From positions 124,001 through 188,000 of the forward strand of contig NZ_BOMH01000004.1 in NCBI RefSeq assembly GCF_016862095.1: a stretch of 64,000 nt of DNA. The letters are read 5' to 3'. Below the pieces are notes generated by a model that saw only the letters and a program-made list of their open reading frames with translations, was not told the DNA's origin and ran no database searches. The position numbers and the translations under genes are program-made. How positions within the stretch are numbered: the first letter of the stretch is position 1; the number at the start of each line of letters is the position of its first letter. Positions 8,828 to 16,842 of this stretch are shown piece after piece. Source of the DNA: Actinoplanes cyaneus (GTDB lineage: Bacteria > Actinomycetota > Actinomycetes > Mycobacteriales > Micromonosporaceae).

Positions 8828-11158
8828 GTGCCCTCCGTGCTCCCGCCCGCCGTCGCCCGCCGCCAATGGCAGATCATGACCGCCATCGGGGTCGTCGTGA
8901 CCGCGATCTACACGGCCTGGTCGACGTCGCCCCTGGCATCGGTCAGCCTGGTCGTGCTCGGCGTGCTCACCGTGGTGGCGTGCTTCCTCGGGCCGCGCCG
9001 CTGGGGCGCCGAGCCGCCCGCGGCGTGGCTGATGATGGCCGTGGCCGCGCTGCTCTTCCTGATCGGCCTGCTGATCCGGCCGACCGTCACCGACCTGGCG
9101 ATGCCCCTGCCGCTGCTCGCCGACGTCGCGAGCTTCAGCGGATACGTGCTGCTCGGCGCGTTCCTGTTCGTGCTCCTGCGGGCACGCCGGAGCCTGGAAC
9201 GGCACGCGGTCCTGGACGGGCTGATCGTGTGCGTGGCCGCCGGGCTGGCCAGCACGCTGCTGCTCGCCGTGCCGGCCGCGGCGATCGCCGGACGGCCCGC
9301 GCTGCTCTCCATCATCCAGGGCACCTATCCGCTCTTCGACGTGGTGCTCGCCCTGCTCGTGATCAACCTGGCCTTCACCACCAAGACCTGGCCGGTCAGC
9401 ATGATCGGGCTGCTGGTGATGATGGTCGGGCTGTTCGTCGGCGACACCGCGTACGCGATCGTCGGCGTGAGCGGCCACATCTACGCGTCCCCGCTGCTCA
9501 ACGTGCCGTACGTCCCGGCCTTCGCGGCGATCGGGGTGGCCGCCCTGCACCCGTCGGTGGTGGAGATGAGCCGCGCCGGCCGGCTGCCGGTGCAGGCCTG
9601 GTCCTGGCAGCGGCTGGCGGTGCTGGTGCCGGCCCTGATCCTGCCGTTCGGGCTGCTGCTGGCCACCGGCAGCGGTGCCGCCACGCACCGCCTGCTCATC
9701 GCGGTCTCCGGCGCCCTGATGGTGGTGCTGCTGCTGTTCCGGGCGATCTCCGCGGTCCAGGCGCAGGTCGCCGCCCAGCTGCACTCCGAGCACCAGGCCA
9801 CCCACGACCCGCTCACATCGCTGCCGAACCGGCAGTCCATGTCCACCCTGATCGAGCGGCTGGTCACCACCGTCGACTCGCACGGGCCGGAACGGGTCTG
9901 GGTCTACATGCTCGACCTCGACGGCTTCAAATGGGTGAACGACTCGTGGGGCCACGACACCGGCGACCAGCTGGTGATCGAGGTCGGCCGGCGGCTGCGC
10001 GCCCAGGCGCCGGAGACCGTGCCGGTGGCCCGCGTCGGCGGCGACGAGTTCCTGCTCGCCTTCGTCGGCGACAAGGCCGGGGCGCTGCGCCTGGTCGACG
10101 ACATCCGGGGCTGCTTCGCCCGGCCGCTGCCGGTCCGCGACACCGAGGTGGTGATCAGCGCGTCGATCGGCATCGCGCACGCCGGCGGCGACCCGGTCCG
10201 GTCCGCAGTGACCGCCGAGGCGCTGATGCGCGACGCGGACACCGCGATGTACCGCGCCAAGAGCGAGGGGCCGGGCCGGTCCACGATCTTCGACACGTCG
10301 ATGCACGAGCAGGTCCGTGAGCGGATCGAGCTGGAGGTGGCGCTGCGCCAGGCGCTCGCCGGCAACCAGCTGCACGTGGCGTACCAGCCGATCGTGCGCC
10401 TGGAGACCGGGATGCCGGTCGGCGCCGAGGCGCTGGTGCGCTGGGAACACCCGGAGCGCGGCTCGATCCCGCCCATGCTGTTCATCCCGATCGCCGAGGA
10501 TTCCGGGCTCATCTCCGAGATCGGGACCTTCGTCCGTACGGAGGCGCTGCGCCAGCTCGGCGTCTGGCGCTCCCAGGGTGTGGTCTCGGAGAGCTTCTAC
10601 CTGTCGGTCAACGTGTCACCCCGCCAGCTCAGCGAGCCGGACCTGCCACTGGTGATCTCCGGCGAGCTGTTCCGGTTCGGGGTGCCGGCGCAGTGCGTGG
10701 CGCTGGAGATGACCGAGTCGGTGATGGTGGACGGCTCCAGCGTCACCGCCCGGGTCCTGCACGAGCTGCGGCAGCTGGGCGCGAAACTGCTGGTCGACGA
10801 CTTCGGCACGGGCTTCTCGGCGCTCGGCTACCTGCGCCAGTTCCCGGTCACCGGCGTCAAGATCGACCGCTCGTTCGTGACCGGGCTCGGCAAGAACGAC
10901 CAGGACGACGAGATCGTCCGGGCGGTCGTCGCCATGAGCCACGCGCTCGGCCTCAGCGTGATCGCCGAAGGCGTCGAGACGCCGTTGCAGCGGGAGGCGC
11001 TCTACCACGTCGGTGTGGTCAACGGGCAGGGCTGGCTGTGGGGCAAGGCGGTCCCGGCGCAGGAGTTCGCCGAACGCTGGCACCTGACGGCGGCGCTCCC
11101 CGAGGTTCCGCTGCCGGTCACGACGATCACCAACTCGGGCCGCCACCGCCGCGATTGA
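8828..11158 (+). CDS. Membrane GGDEF-EAL protein (cyclic di-GMP turnover)
   Basis: About 776 residues. Residues about 10-310 form eight to ten hydrophobic segments (an uncharacterised MASE-like sensor). The GGDEF domain carries an intact active site ARVGGDEFLLAF (GGDEF 404-408); the RxxD inhibitory site five residues before it is absent (PETV). The EAL domain has GAEALVRW, NVSPRQL, LEMTESVM, DDFGTGFSALGYL, KIDRSFV and AEGVETPLQ, so it looks catalytically complete. Both synthesis and hydrolysis are therefore possible. GTG at 8828 is chosen because AACGGGAGGAATG lies just upstream and homologous sequence begins there; it follows the Usp gene by 40 bp. Confidence 0.9.
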   Translation: MPSVLPPAVARRQWQIMTAIGVVVTAIYTAWSTSPLASVSLVVLGVLTVVACFLGPRRWGAEPPAAWLMMAVAALLFLIGLLIRPTVTDLAMPLPLLADVASFSGYVLLGAFLFVLLRARRSLERHAVLDGLIVCVAAGLASTLLLAVPAAAIAGRPALLSIIQGTYPLFDVVLALLVINLAFTTKTWPVSMIGLLVMMVGLFVGDTAYAIVGVSGHIYASPLLNVPYVPAFAAIGVAALHPSVVEMSRAGRLPVQAWSWQRLAVLVPALILPFGLLLATGSGAATHRLLIAVSGALMVVLLLFRAISAVQAQVAAQLHSEHQATHDPLTSLPNRQSMSTLIERLVTTVDSHGPERVWVYMLDLDGFKWVNDSWGHDTGDQLVIEVGRRLRAQAPETVPVARVGGDEFLLAFVGDKAGALRLVDDIRGCFARPLPVRDTEVVISASIGIAHAGGDPVRSAVTAEALMRDADTAMYRAKSEGPGRSTIFDTSMHEQVRERIELEVALRQALAGNQLHVAYQPIVRLETGMPVGAEALVRWEHPERGSIPPMLFIPIAEDSGLISEIGTFVRTEALRQLGVWRSQGVVSESFYLSVNVSPRQLSEPDLPLVISGELFRFGVPAQCVALEMTESVMVDGSSVTARVLHELRQLGAKLLVDDFGTGFSALGYLRQFPVTGVKIDRSFVTGLGKNDQDDEIVRAVVAMSHALGLSVIAEGVETPLQREALYHVGVVNGQGWLWGKAVPAQEFAERWHLTAALPEVPLPVTTITNSGRHRRD

Positions 11159-11159
11159 G

Positions 11160-11195
11160 CTGTGCTTACCGGCGTCGCTGTGCTTACCGGCGTCG
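11160..11195. repeat. Perfect 18-bp tandem duplication
   Basis: CTGTGCTTACCGGCGTCG occurs twice head to tail (11160-11177, 11178-11195) immediately after the stop of the GGDEF-EAL gene. Nothing else is recognisable in the 283-bp gap up to 11441. Confidence 0.9.
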
Positions 11196-11441
11196 CCTCC
11201 GGCTCGCGGGCATTGCGCCCTTGGCGGCCGGCGTCGAGGCGGGTGAGCACGGCCTTGCCGGAGATCCGGCTCAGGATCAGGCCGATCATCCGGGGCAACT
11301 GGTGCTGGTCCCCGCGCCCCCGTCGTGTCGTCCCGCTCCGAGAACAAACTTGTCAGCCCCACTGGTGCCGCGCCGGCAAGTCCGGCATTATGCGCTCACG
11401 GATTTGCCGGGGGTGATCCCGATCACCTGAGGAGGTGGCGC

Positions 11442-11567
11442 ATGTCAGATCTCATCGGCGCCGAGGGCCACGCGCTCTGGCTCGCCGCCCTGCTGCTCGC
11501 CTTGGTCAGCGGACTCGCCGTGGCACTGGTCGCCGCGTCCCGCGGTGGGCTGCCACCACGCCGATAA
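11442..11567 (+). CDS. Small single-pass membrane protein (41 aa), function unknown
   Basis: ATG at 11442 behind a strong AGGAGGTG site. The product MSDLIGAEGHALWLAA... has one hydrophobic helix (residues about 10-31, WLAALLLALVSGLAVALVA) and a short basic tail RGGLPPRR, so an N-out/C-in orientation is likely. It ends 7 bp before xthA. No family recognised; the strong ribosome site is the main support. Confidence 0.6.
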   Translation: MSDLIGAEGHALWLAALLLALVSGLAVALVAASRGGLPPRR

Positions 11568-11574
11568 TGGGCTG

Positions 11575-12348
11575 ATGCGCTTCGCCACCTGGAACGTCAA
11601 CTCCGTCAAGGCCCGGCTGCCCCGCCTGCTCGACTGGCTCGCGACGACCGTCCCCGACGTGCTGCTGCTGCAGGAGACCAAGGTCGGCGAGGACGCCTTC
11701 CCGTCCGCCGAGGTCGCCGAGCTGGGGTACGAGACCGCCGCGTACGGGCAGGGCCGCTGGAACGGTGTCGCGATCCTCTCCCGTGTCGGGCTCTCCGAGG
11801 TCCGGCGCGGATTCCCCGGGGAGCCGGGCTTCCCCGATCCCGAGGCGCGCGCGATCGCGGCCGTCTGCGACAAGATCAGATTCATGTCGGTGTACGTTCC
11901 CAACGGCCGCACCCCGGACGACCCGCACTACACCTACAAGCTGGAGTGGCTGCGCGCCCTGCGCCAGACGCTCGCCGAGGACCTGGCAGCCGGTCCCCTG
12001 ATCGTCGCCGGCGACTTCAACGTGGCCCCCGCCGACGCCGACGTCTGGGACCCCGCCGTGTTCGCCGGGTCGACCCACGTCACGCCGCCGGAGCGGGAGG
12101 CGATCGCCGCGCTGCGCGACCTCGGGCTCACCGACGTGCCGGCCCGCGCCATGAAGGGCGACCACCCGTTCACCTATTGGGATTACCGCGCCGGGATGTT
12201 CCATCAGAACAAGGGCATGCGGATCGATCACGTCTACGCCGACGCCGGGCTGGCCGCCGCGGTGACGGATGCCGTGGTGGATCGCGAGGCCCGCAAGGGC
12301 AAGGGCCCCTCCGACCACGCCCCGATCGTCGTCGATCTGCGACGCTGA
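11575..12348 (+). CDS. xthA: Exodeoxyribonuclease III (ExoIII/APE family)
   Basis: AP endonuclease and 3'-5' exonuclease for base excision repair, 257 residues. Family motifs in order: MRFATWNVNSVKARL (metal-binding Asn), LLLQETKVGE (catalytic Glu), SVYVPNGR (Tyr), VAGDFNVAPADADVWD (Asp/Asn pair), and the C-terminal GMRIDHVYAD and GPSDHAPIVVDL (Asp-His pair). Start ATG at 11575 matches the family's MRIATWNVNS opening. GATAAT ends six bases before the ATG, so a leaderless transcript is possible, although that sequence lies over the 3' end of the small upstream gene. Confidence 0.95.
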   Translation: MRFATWNVNSVKARLPRLLDWLATTVPDVLLLQETKVGEDAFPSAEVAELGYETAAYGQGRWNGVAILSRVGLSEVRRGFPGEPGFPDPEARAIAAVCDKIRFMSVYVPNGRTPDDPHYTYKLEWLRALRQTLAEDLAAGPLIVAGDFNVAPADADVWDPAVFAGSTHVTPPEREAIAALRDLGLTDVPARAMKGDHPFTYWDYRAGMFHQNKGMRIDHVYADAGLAAAVTDAVVDREARKGKGPSDHAPIVVDLRR

Positions 12349-12444
12349 ACGGCGTCGCCGGGGCAGACGCGATGCCCGTTTCACCGATGAACCCCGTAGG
12401 CTGGTGTAGTTCTGCACGACTCGGCGGGGAGACGGGAGGGACCC

Positions 12445-14127
12445 TTGGCTTCGCATGTGCCGGGTGCCGTGGTCACACCGTTCCTGCTGGAGGCCGCCTT
12501 CACGGCGGCCACCGAGGCGATGCTGCTCTGCTCCGCCGCTGACGACACGGTCCTGCTGGCGAACCCGGCCGCCCTCGGCCTGATCCCGGGCCTGCGGCCG
12601 GGAGATCGACTGACCGCGGCGCCGCTGCCCGAGCTGGCCGCTGCCGCGAGTGCCGGCATCGATTCCTTCCGGTCCGAGCACGAGGGCCGATTTCTGTACG
12701 GGCTGCGCCGCGCGCTCGACGACGACCACTACGCGTGGTTCTTCCGGGACCACACCGACGAGCACGAGCGGACGGCGGCCCTGGAGGCCGAGCGGGCCCG
12801 CGCCGCGTTCCTCGCCGACGCCGGCCGCCGGCTCTCCGCCTCGCTGCACCTGCGTCGCGTGCGCCGCACCACCGTGCAGCTCGCCGTCGAGCACCTGGCC
12901 GACGCGGCCGTCGTCATCCTCCCGCCGGACAAACGTCAGAGCGCCTTCACCCGGGCACTGCCCGGTCACACGATCGAGGAGGGCTCGCTCGGCGAGCACC
13001 GGCTCGGTGAGGTGCCGGGCCTGCGCGAGGTGATCGACGGCTTCCCGCCCATCCCGAGCCGCTGGCTGGACGCGTCGCAGGCGCCGGACTGGCTCTTCCC
13101 GGCCGCGTTCGGGCCGATCGGCGCGCTGCTGGTGACCCCGCTGCCGGGCAACGCCGAGCCGGCCGGCGTGCTGATCCTGGCCAAGGCCGGCGAGCACGCC
13201 ACCTTCTCCCCGGAGGACGAGGCGCTCGCCCGCGTCTTCGCGACCCGGGCCGGGGCCGCTCTCGCCGCGGCCACCCTCTACCAGGAGCAGGTCGACACGG
13301 CCTCGGTCCTGCAGGCCGACCTGCTGCCGCCCGAGCTGCCGCAGACCGAGGGCTTCGAGCTCGCCGGGTCCTACCAGGCGGCCCGCGAGACGATGCTGGT
13401 CGGCGGCGACTTCTACGAGGCTTTCGGCCCGTCCGAGACCAGCCCGGACACTGTCGTCGCGCTCGGCGACGTGTGCGGCACCGGGCCCGAGGCGGCCGTG
13501 ATGACCGGCAAGGTGCGCCAGACGCTGCGCGCGTTGCGCGTGCTCAAGGCCGGTCCGGAAACCATGCTGCGGGTGCTCAACCAGGCGCTGACCGAGTCCG
13601 GCCGGCGTCAGCGGTTCGTCACCCTGGTGATCGGCTCGGTGACCCGGGCCGACCACGGGCGGATCCGGCTCGAGCTGGCCAGCGGCGGTCACCCGCCCCC
13701 GCTGGTGCTGCGCGGCGACGGCACGGTCGAGGAGGTCCCGGCCACCGGCACGCTGATCGGGGTCATGCCGCACACGTCGGTGCGGCCCGCCACCGTCGAG
13801 CTCGCGCCCGGTGAGCTGTGCCTGCTCTACAGCGACGGGCTCACCGAGGCCCGGGGCGGCCCGTCCGGCGCCGAGCAGTTCGGCGAGGCCCGGCTGCGGC
13901 GTGCCCTCGCCGAGTGCGCGGGGCTGCCCGGCGCGGTCACCCTGGAGCGGCTGCGCCAGCTCGTCTCCGACTGGGTGCACGGCGGGGTCACCGACGACAT
14001 CGCCATGCTGGCCGTCCGCGCGCACACCCGGACACCGCTGACCCTGCGCGGGGGCGGTGCGCGCAACCAGTCGCCGTACCTGACGGCCGCCCGGGGTGGC
14101 GATCGCAGGGTCCGGCCACGCGCATGA
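12445..14127 (+). CDS. PAS-GAF-SpoIIE (PP2C-type) serine phosphatase
   Basis: A 560-residue cytoplasmic protein: PAS-like segment (about 10-110), a coiled helix (EHERTAALEAERARAAFLAD, about 107-128), a GAF domain (about 130-280) and a SpoIIE/PP2C catalytic domain (about 300-540). Metal-binding motifs are present: VGGDFYEAF, ALGDVCGTGPEAAVMTGKVR, ELASGGHPPPLVLR, LLYSDGLTEARGG and GGVTDDIAMLAVR. There is no HATPase kinase domain. Such enzymes dephosphorylate anti-sigma antagonists. Start is TTG at 12445 after GACGGGAGGGACCC. The next gene begins 16 bp downstream and encodes a B12-binding sensor. Confidence 0.9.
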   Translation: MASHVPGAVVTPFLLEAAFTAATEAMLLCSAADDTVLLANPAALGLIPGLRPGDRLTAAPLPELAAAASAGIDSFRSEHEGRFLYGLRRALDDDHYAWFFRDHTDEHERTAALEAERARAAFLADAGRRLSASLHLRRVRRTTVQLAVEHLADAAVVILPPDKRQSAFTRALPGHTIEEGSLGEHRLGEVPGLREVIDGFPPIPSRWLDASQAPDWLFPAAFGPIGALLVTPLPGNAEPAGVLILAKAGEHATFSPEDEALARVFATRAGAALAAATLYQEQVDTASVLQADLLPPELPQTEGFELAGSYQAARETMLVGGDFYEAFGPSETSPDTVVALGDVCGTGPEAAVMTGKVRQTLRALRVLKAGPETMLRVLNQALTESGRRQRFVTLVIGSVTRADHGRIRLELASGGHPPPLVLRGDGTVEEVPATGTLIGVMPHTSVRPATVELAPGELCLLYSDGLTEARGGPSGAEQFGEARLRRALAECAGLPGAVTLERLRQLVSDWVHGGVTDDIAMLAVRAHTRTPLTLRGGGARNQSPYLTAARGGDRRVRPRA

Positions 14128-14143
14128 TGGGTATGTCCCTGGC

Positions 14144-15193
14144 ATGATCACGTCGGCTCCGACCCGATCCCTCCACGATCCCGACCTCGTCGAGCGGTAC
14201 CTGCACCTGATCGGGGACGGTGACGAGCAGGGCGCCTGTGATCTGGCGGTGTCCCTGCTCGACCAGGGCGTGCCCGCGCAACGGATCATGGTCGACCTGA
14301 TCGGCGGCAGTCAGGGCCGGGTCGGTGAGCTGTGGGCCGCCAACGAGTGGTCGGTCGCCCGCGAGCACGCCGCCACCGCTGTCAACGAACGTGTCCTGGC
14401 CGTGGTCGCCGGACGCCTGCGCACCACCGCCCGCCGTGGCCGGATCACCCTGGCCTGCGTCGACGGCGAATGGCACGGCCTGCCCGCGCGCATCCTCGCC
14501 GAGCTGCTGCGGATGGACGGCTGGCGGGTCGACTTCCTCGGGGCGAGCGTCCCCGGCCCGCACCTGATCACCCACCTGCACCAGACCGGGCCGGACGCGG
14601 TGGCCCTCAGCTGCATGATCCCGACCCGGCTCCCCCGCGCCCACGCCGCCATCACCGCCTGCCGCGCCGCCGGGGTCCCGGTGATCGCCGGTGGCCGCGG
14701 TTTCGGCGCCGGCAGCCGCTACGCGGAACGCCTCGGCGCTGACGCCTGGGCGGCCACTGCCGAGGAGGCGGTCATCCGCCTGGCGTCGGACTGGCCACCG
14801 CCGCCGGCCCCGGACTTCCCGTCGCACCTGGCGGACTTCCTCGGCGACGAGGAGTACACGCATCTCGTCCGGTCCCGCCCGCAGCTGATCGAGACGGCGA
14901 TGCAGCGCCTGGCGGTGGTGGTCCCGGCCGTCCAGGACTACGACGAGCAGCAGCGGGAAGCGACGATGGAGGACTTCGGCCACATCGCCGACTTCCTGGC
15001 CGCGTCGCTCTACGTCGACGAGCCGCAGATCTTCCTGGACTTCACCACCTGGACCGCCGGGGTCCTCACGGCTCGTGGCGTGCCGATCGCCGCGCTGACG
15101 GCCGGCCTGCGCCTGGTCCGTGACCAGCTCATCGACTTCCCCAAGGCCACCGCCACCCTGAACCGGTCCCTGGAGACTCTCCCCACTCCCTGA
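14144..15193 (+). CDS. B12-binding sensor with CarH-type photoreceptor motif, no DNA-binding domain
   Basis: 349 residues. Residues about 10-95 form the helical cap of methionine-synthase/CarH-type modules and contain GELWAANEWSVAREHAAT: Trp64, nine residues, Glu74-His75, the same W-x9-EH spacing as the light-sensing cap of CarH. Residues about 98-215 are the Rossmann B12 domain with the lower-ligand motif DGEWHGLP (His111), LSCM and VIAGGRGF. The C-terminal 130 residues are helical (YDEQQREATMEDFGHIADFL...) and I cannot place them. No MerR helix-turn-helix precedes the cap, so output is probably protein-protein. Probably in an operon with the SpoIIE phosphatase. ATG at 14144 chosen; upstream ribosome site is weak. 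Confidence 0.85.
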   Translation: MITSAPTRSLHDPDLVERYLHLIGDGDEQGACDLAVSLLDQGVPAQRIMVDLIGGSQGRVGELWAANEWSVAREHAATAVNERVLAVVAGRLRTTARRGRITLACVDGEWHGLPARILAELLRMDGWRVDFLGASVPGPHLITHLHQTGPDAVALSCMIPTRLPRAHAAITACRAAGVPVIAGGRGFGAGSRYAERLGADAWAATAEEAVIRLASDWPPPPAPDFPSHLADFLGDEEYTHLVRSRPQLIETAMQRLAVVVPAVQDYDEQQREATMEDFGHIADFLAASLYVDEPQIFLDFTTWTAGVLTARGVPIAALTAGLRLVRDQLIDFPKATATLNRSLETLPTP

Positions 15194-15212
15194 CCAGCCC
15201 CGCTCACCGCCC

Positions 15213-15268
15213 CCGGCTGGTCTTGAGGGTTGTTTTCGGGCCCGAAGACAACCCTCAGCACCAGCCGG
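15213..15268. repeat. Family-2 long hairpin, copy 3
   Basis: Two adjoining 28-bp arms with 26 paired positions and essentially no loop; feet CCGGCTGG/CCAGCCGG, stem centre TGAGGGTTGT against ACAACCCTCA. Situated 20 bp after the B12-sensor stop, where it could also act as a terminator. The 403-bp gap 15194-15596 contains only copies 3 and 4 and a terminator. Confidence 0.85.
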
Positions 15269-15303
15269 CCACCCCGAACCGCGGCCGCAGCCGTCACGGG
15301 GAG

Positions 15304-15358
15304 TGGCTGGCGCTCACGGTTGTTTTCGGGCTCGCGAACGACCGTGAGCGCCAGCCGG
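15304..15358. repeat. Family-2 long hairpin, copy 4
   Basis: TGGCTGGCGCTCACGGTTGT pairs with the right arm ACGACCGTGAGCGCCAGCC, with TTCGGG and CGCGA near the loop. Same orientation as copy 3, 35 bp further on. Confidence 0.82.
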
Positions 15359-15544
15359 CTACCGCGAGCCGCGAGCGGGAGTGCGGACCGCAGCGCCGGC
15401 GGTGTTCGGTCAGCTTCGGCGGAAGGCGTAGGTGCGACTGGACGGGGCACCGGCGACGCGGCCCGCGCGGGCCCGCCGGAGATCCGGACCTATGCCCGCA
15501 CCGGCGGGCACGCCAGCGAATTACTTGCGGGCTCACGACGTACG

Positions 15545-15581
15545 GGAAAAGCGGACGGGCCGGCGGGGAAGCCGGCCCGTG
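15545..15581 (-). terminator. Terminator of the LamG protein gene
   Basis: Perfect 10-bp stem ACGGGCCGGC/GCCGGCCCGT (15555-15564, 15571-15580), loop GGGGAA, followed on the minus strand by CCGCTTTTCCC. Confidence 0.8.
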
Positions 15582-15596
15582 ACAGGAAAGCGGAGC

Positions 15597-16328
15597 TCAG
15601 CCGACCTGGATGTAGACGTCGTCGAGCTGGCCGTGGTACATGTCGCTGGACGCGCCGAAGTTCGGGCCTCCGATGCGCAGCGGCATGGTGTTGTCGACGG
15701 ACAGGGTCGCCGGGATGGTGACCTTGGTGCCGGGGACACCGTCGACGGAGACGCTCAGCGTGGTCGCCGTGCGCTCGCAGACGATCTTGTGCCAGGCGCC
15801 GTCGGCGATCGGCTTGGCGGACGTCGCGGTGAAGGCCTGCGTCGTCCCCTTGCCGGTCATCGCGCACTGGGCGCGGCCGGTCTTGCCGGTGAGCTGCATC
15901 TTCCAGACGCTCTCGGCGCCGGCCAGGCCCTTCTGCATGATGTTCGCCTTGCCCTTCATCTGGGCGGCGGTGACCCGCACGCTGGCGGCCCAGCGGAAGG
16001 TGCGGACGCCCGGGTTGAGGTCCGGGCTGTTCGGCGCCTCCAGGATCGCGCGGGCGCAGGGGGCGGTGGTGGCGCACGGGACGGGGAACGCGGCGTAGCG
16101 GCCGGCGCCCTCGGTGTTGATCGCGACGGTGCCGTTGTCGGCGCCGCGGACGGTCAGGTTCGTCCCCTTGCCGGAGAGGTCGGAGATCTTCCCGGCGGTC
16201 GCGCCGCCGTCGAAGTTGTAGCGGGCGACCAGGGCCGGCGGCGCTGCCTCGCGCGGCGCGGCGGCCGCGGGGGCGGCCAGGGCCGGGATCGCCAAGAGAC
16301 CAAGTGCAGAGATTTTGAGCAAGTTCAT
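15597..16328 (-). CDS. Secreted LamG/concanavalin-fold protein
   Basis: 243 residues with a clear Sec signal peptide (MNLLKISALGLLAIPALAAPAAAA). The mature part reads as a single LamG jelly roll: ARYNFDGG..GKISDLSGKGTNLTVRG, FRWAASVRV, CAMTGKGT, ADGAWHKIVCERTATTLSVSVDGV and MPLRIGG..SSDMYHGQLDDVYI. Cys residues at the PCATTAPCAR segment and in CAMTG/KIVCER probably form disulfides. It would bind carbohydrate or another extracellular ligand; no enzyme active site is visible. The ATG at 16328 is taken because it places the signal peptide at the N-terminus; an earlier ATG (MIGHVWG) is possible. Confidence 0.8.
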   Translation of the reverse strand: MNLLKISALGLLAIPALAAPAAAAPREAAPPALVARYNFDGGATAGKISDLSGKGTNLTVRGADNGTVAINTEGAGRYAAFPVPCATTAPCARAILEAPNSPDLNPGVRTFRWAASVRVTAAQMKGKANIMQKGLAGAESVWKMQLTGKTGRAQCAMTGKGTTQAFTATSAKPIADGAWHKIVCERTATTLSVSVDGVPGTKVTIPATLSVDNTMPLRIGGPNFGASSDMYHGQLDDVYIQVG

Positions 16329-16393
16329 GCCCCAAACATGCCCGATCATGCCGGTTTGGGGGGTAATCAACGCGCTCAAGTAGATCGTACGGG

Positions 16394-16759
16394 TCAGAGA
16401 AGTCCCGCCGACTCCGCGATCAGGCACACCGCGACGAGTCGCAGCAGCGGCCACCCCGCGTTCGCCCAGCCCTCGACGGTGGTCGGTGCGCAGCCCGGCG
16501 CCGGGAGCGGACGGCGCATCCGGACCGACCCGGCGACGATGCTGCGCGCGTACGCCGCGAGCCCCTCGGCGTCGATCCCGCGCCCGGCTCCGAGCAGGGC
16601 CTCCCGGACGGCGGCCGCGTGCTGGTCGACGAGCGCGAGCAGGCCGGGCGCGGCGAGCGCGGCGGTGAGCCCGTCCACCCCGACGCGGGCCATCATCTCG
16701 TCGAGGTAGGTGTCGGCGGAAACAGTGGCGGCGGCGAAGGCGATGCTCTCGTTCGTCAT
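16394..16759 (-). CDS. Small DUF6401-like protein
   Basis: 121 residues starting MTNESIAFAAATVSADTYLDEMMARVGVDGL. The pattern VGVDGLTAALAAPGLLALVDQHAAAVREALL recalls the short actinobacterial family I know as DUF6401 (recalled, not searched). Hydrophobic C-terminus WPLLRLVAVCLIAESAGLL. No signal peptide and no known activity. Monocistronic, 83 bp beyond the start of the region following hrpA. Confidence 0.6.
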   Translation of the reverse strand: MTNESIAFAAATVSADTYLDEMMARVGVDGLTAALAAPGLLALVDQHAAAVREALLGAGRGIDAEGLAAYARSIVAGSVRMRRPLPAPGCAPTTVEGWANAGWPLLRLVAVCLIAESAGLL

Positions 16760-16842
16760 GCGGAGAAACCTAAACGGCGCCGCCGGGCCACGACAGAGGT
16801 GTGACCCAACGGCACCGCAGGCGCACCGACCTGCAACTCTTC

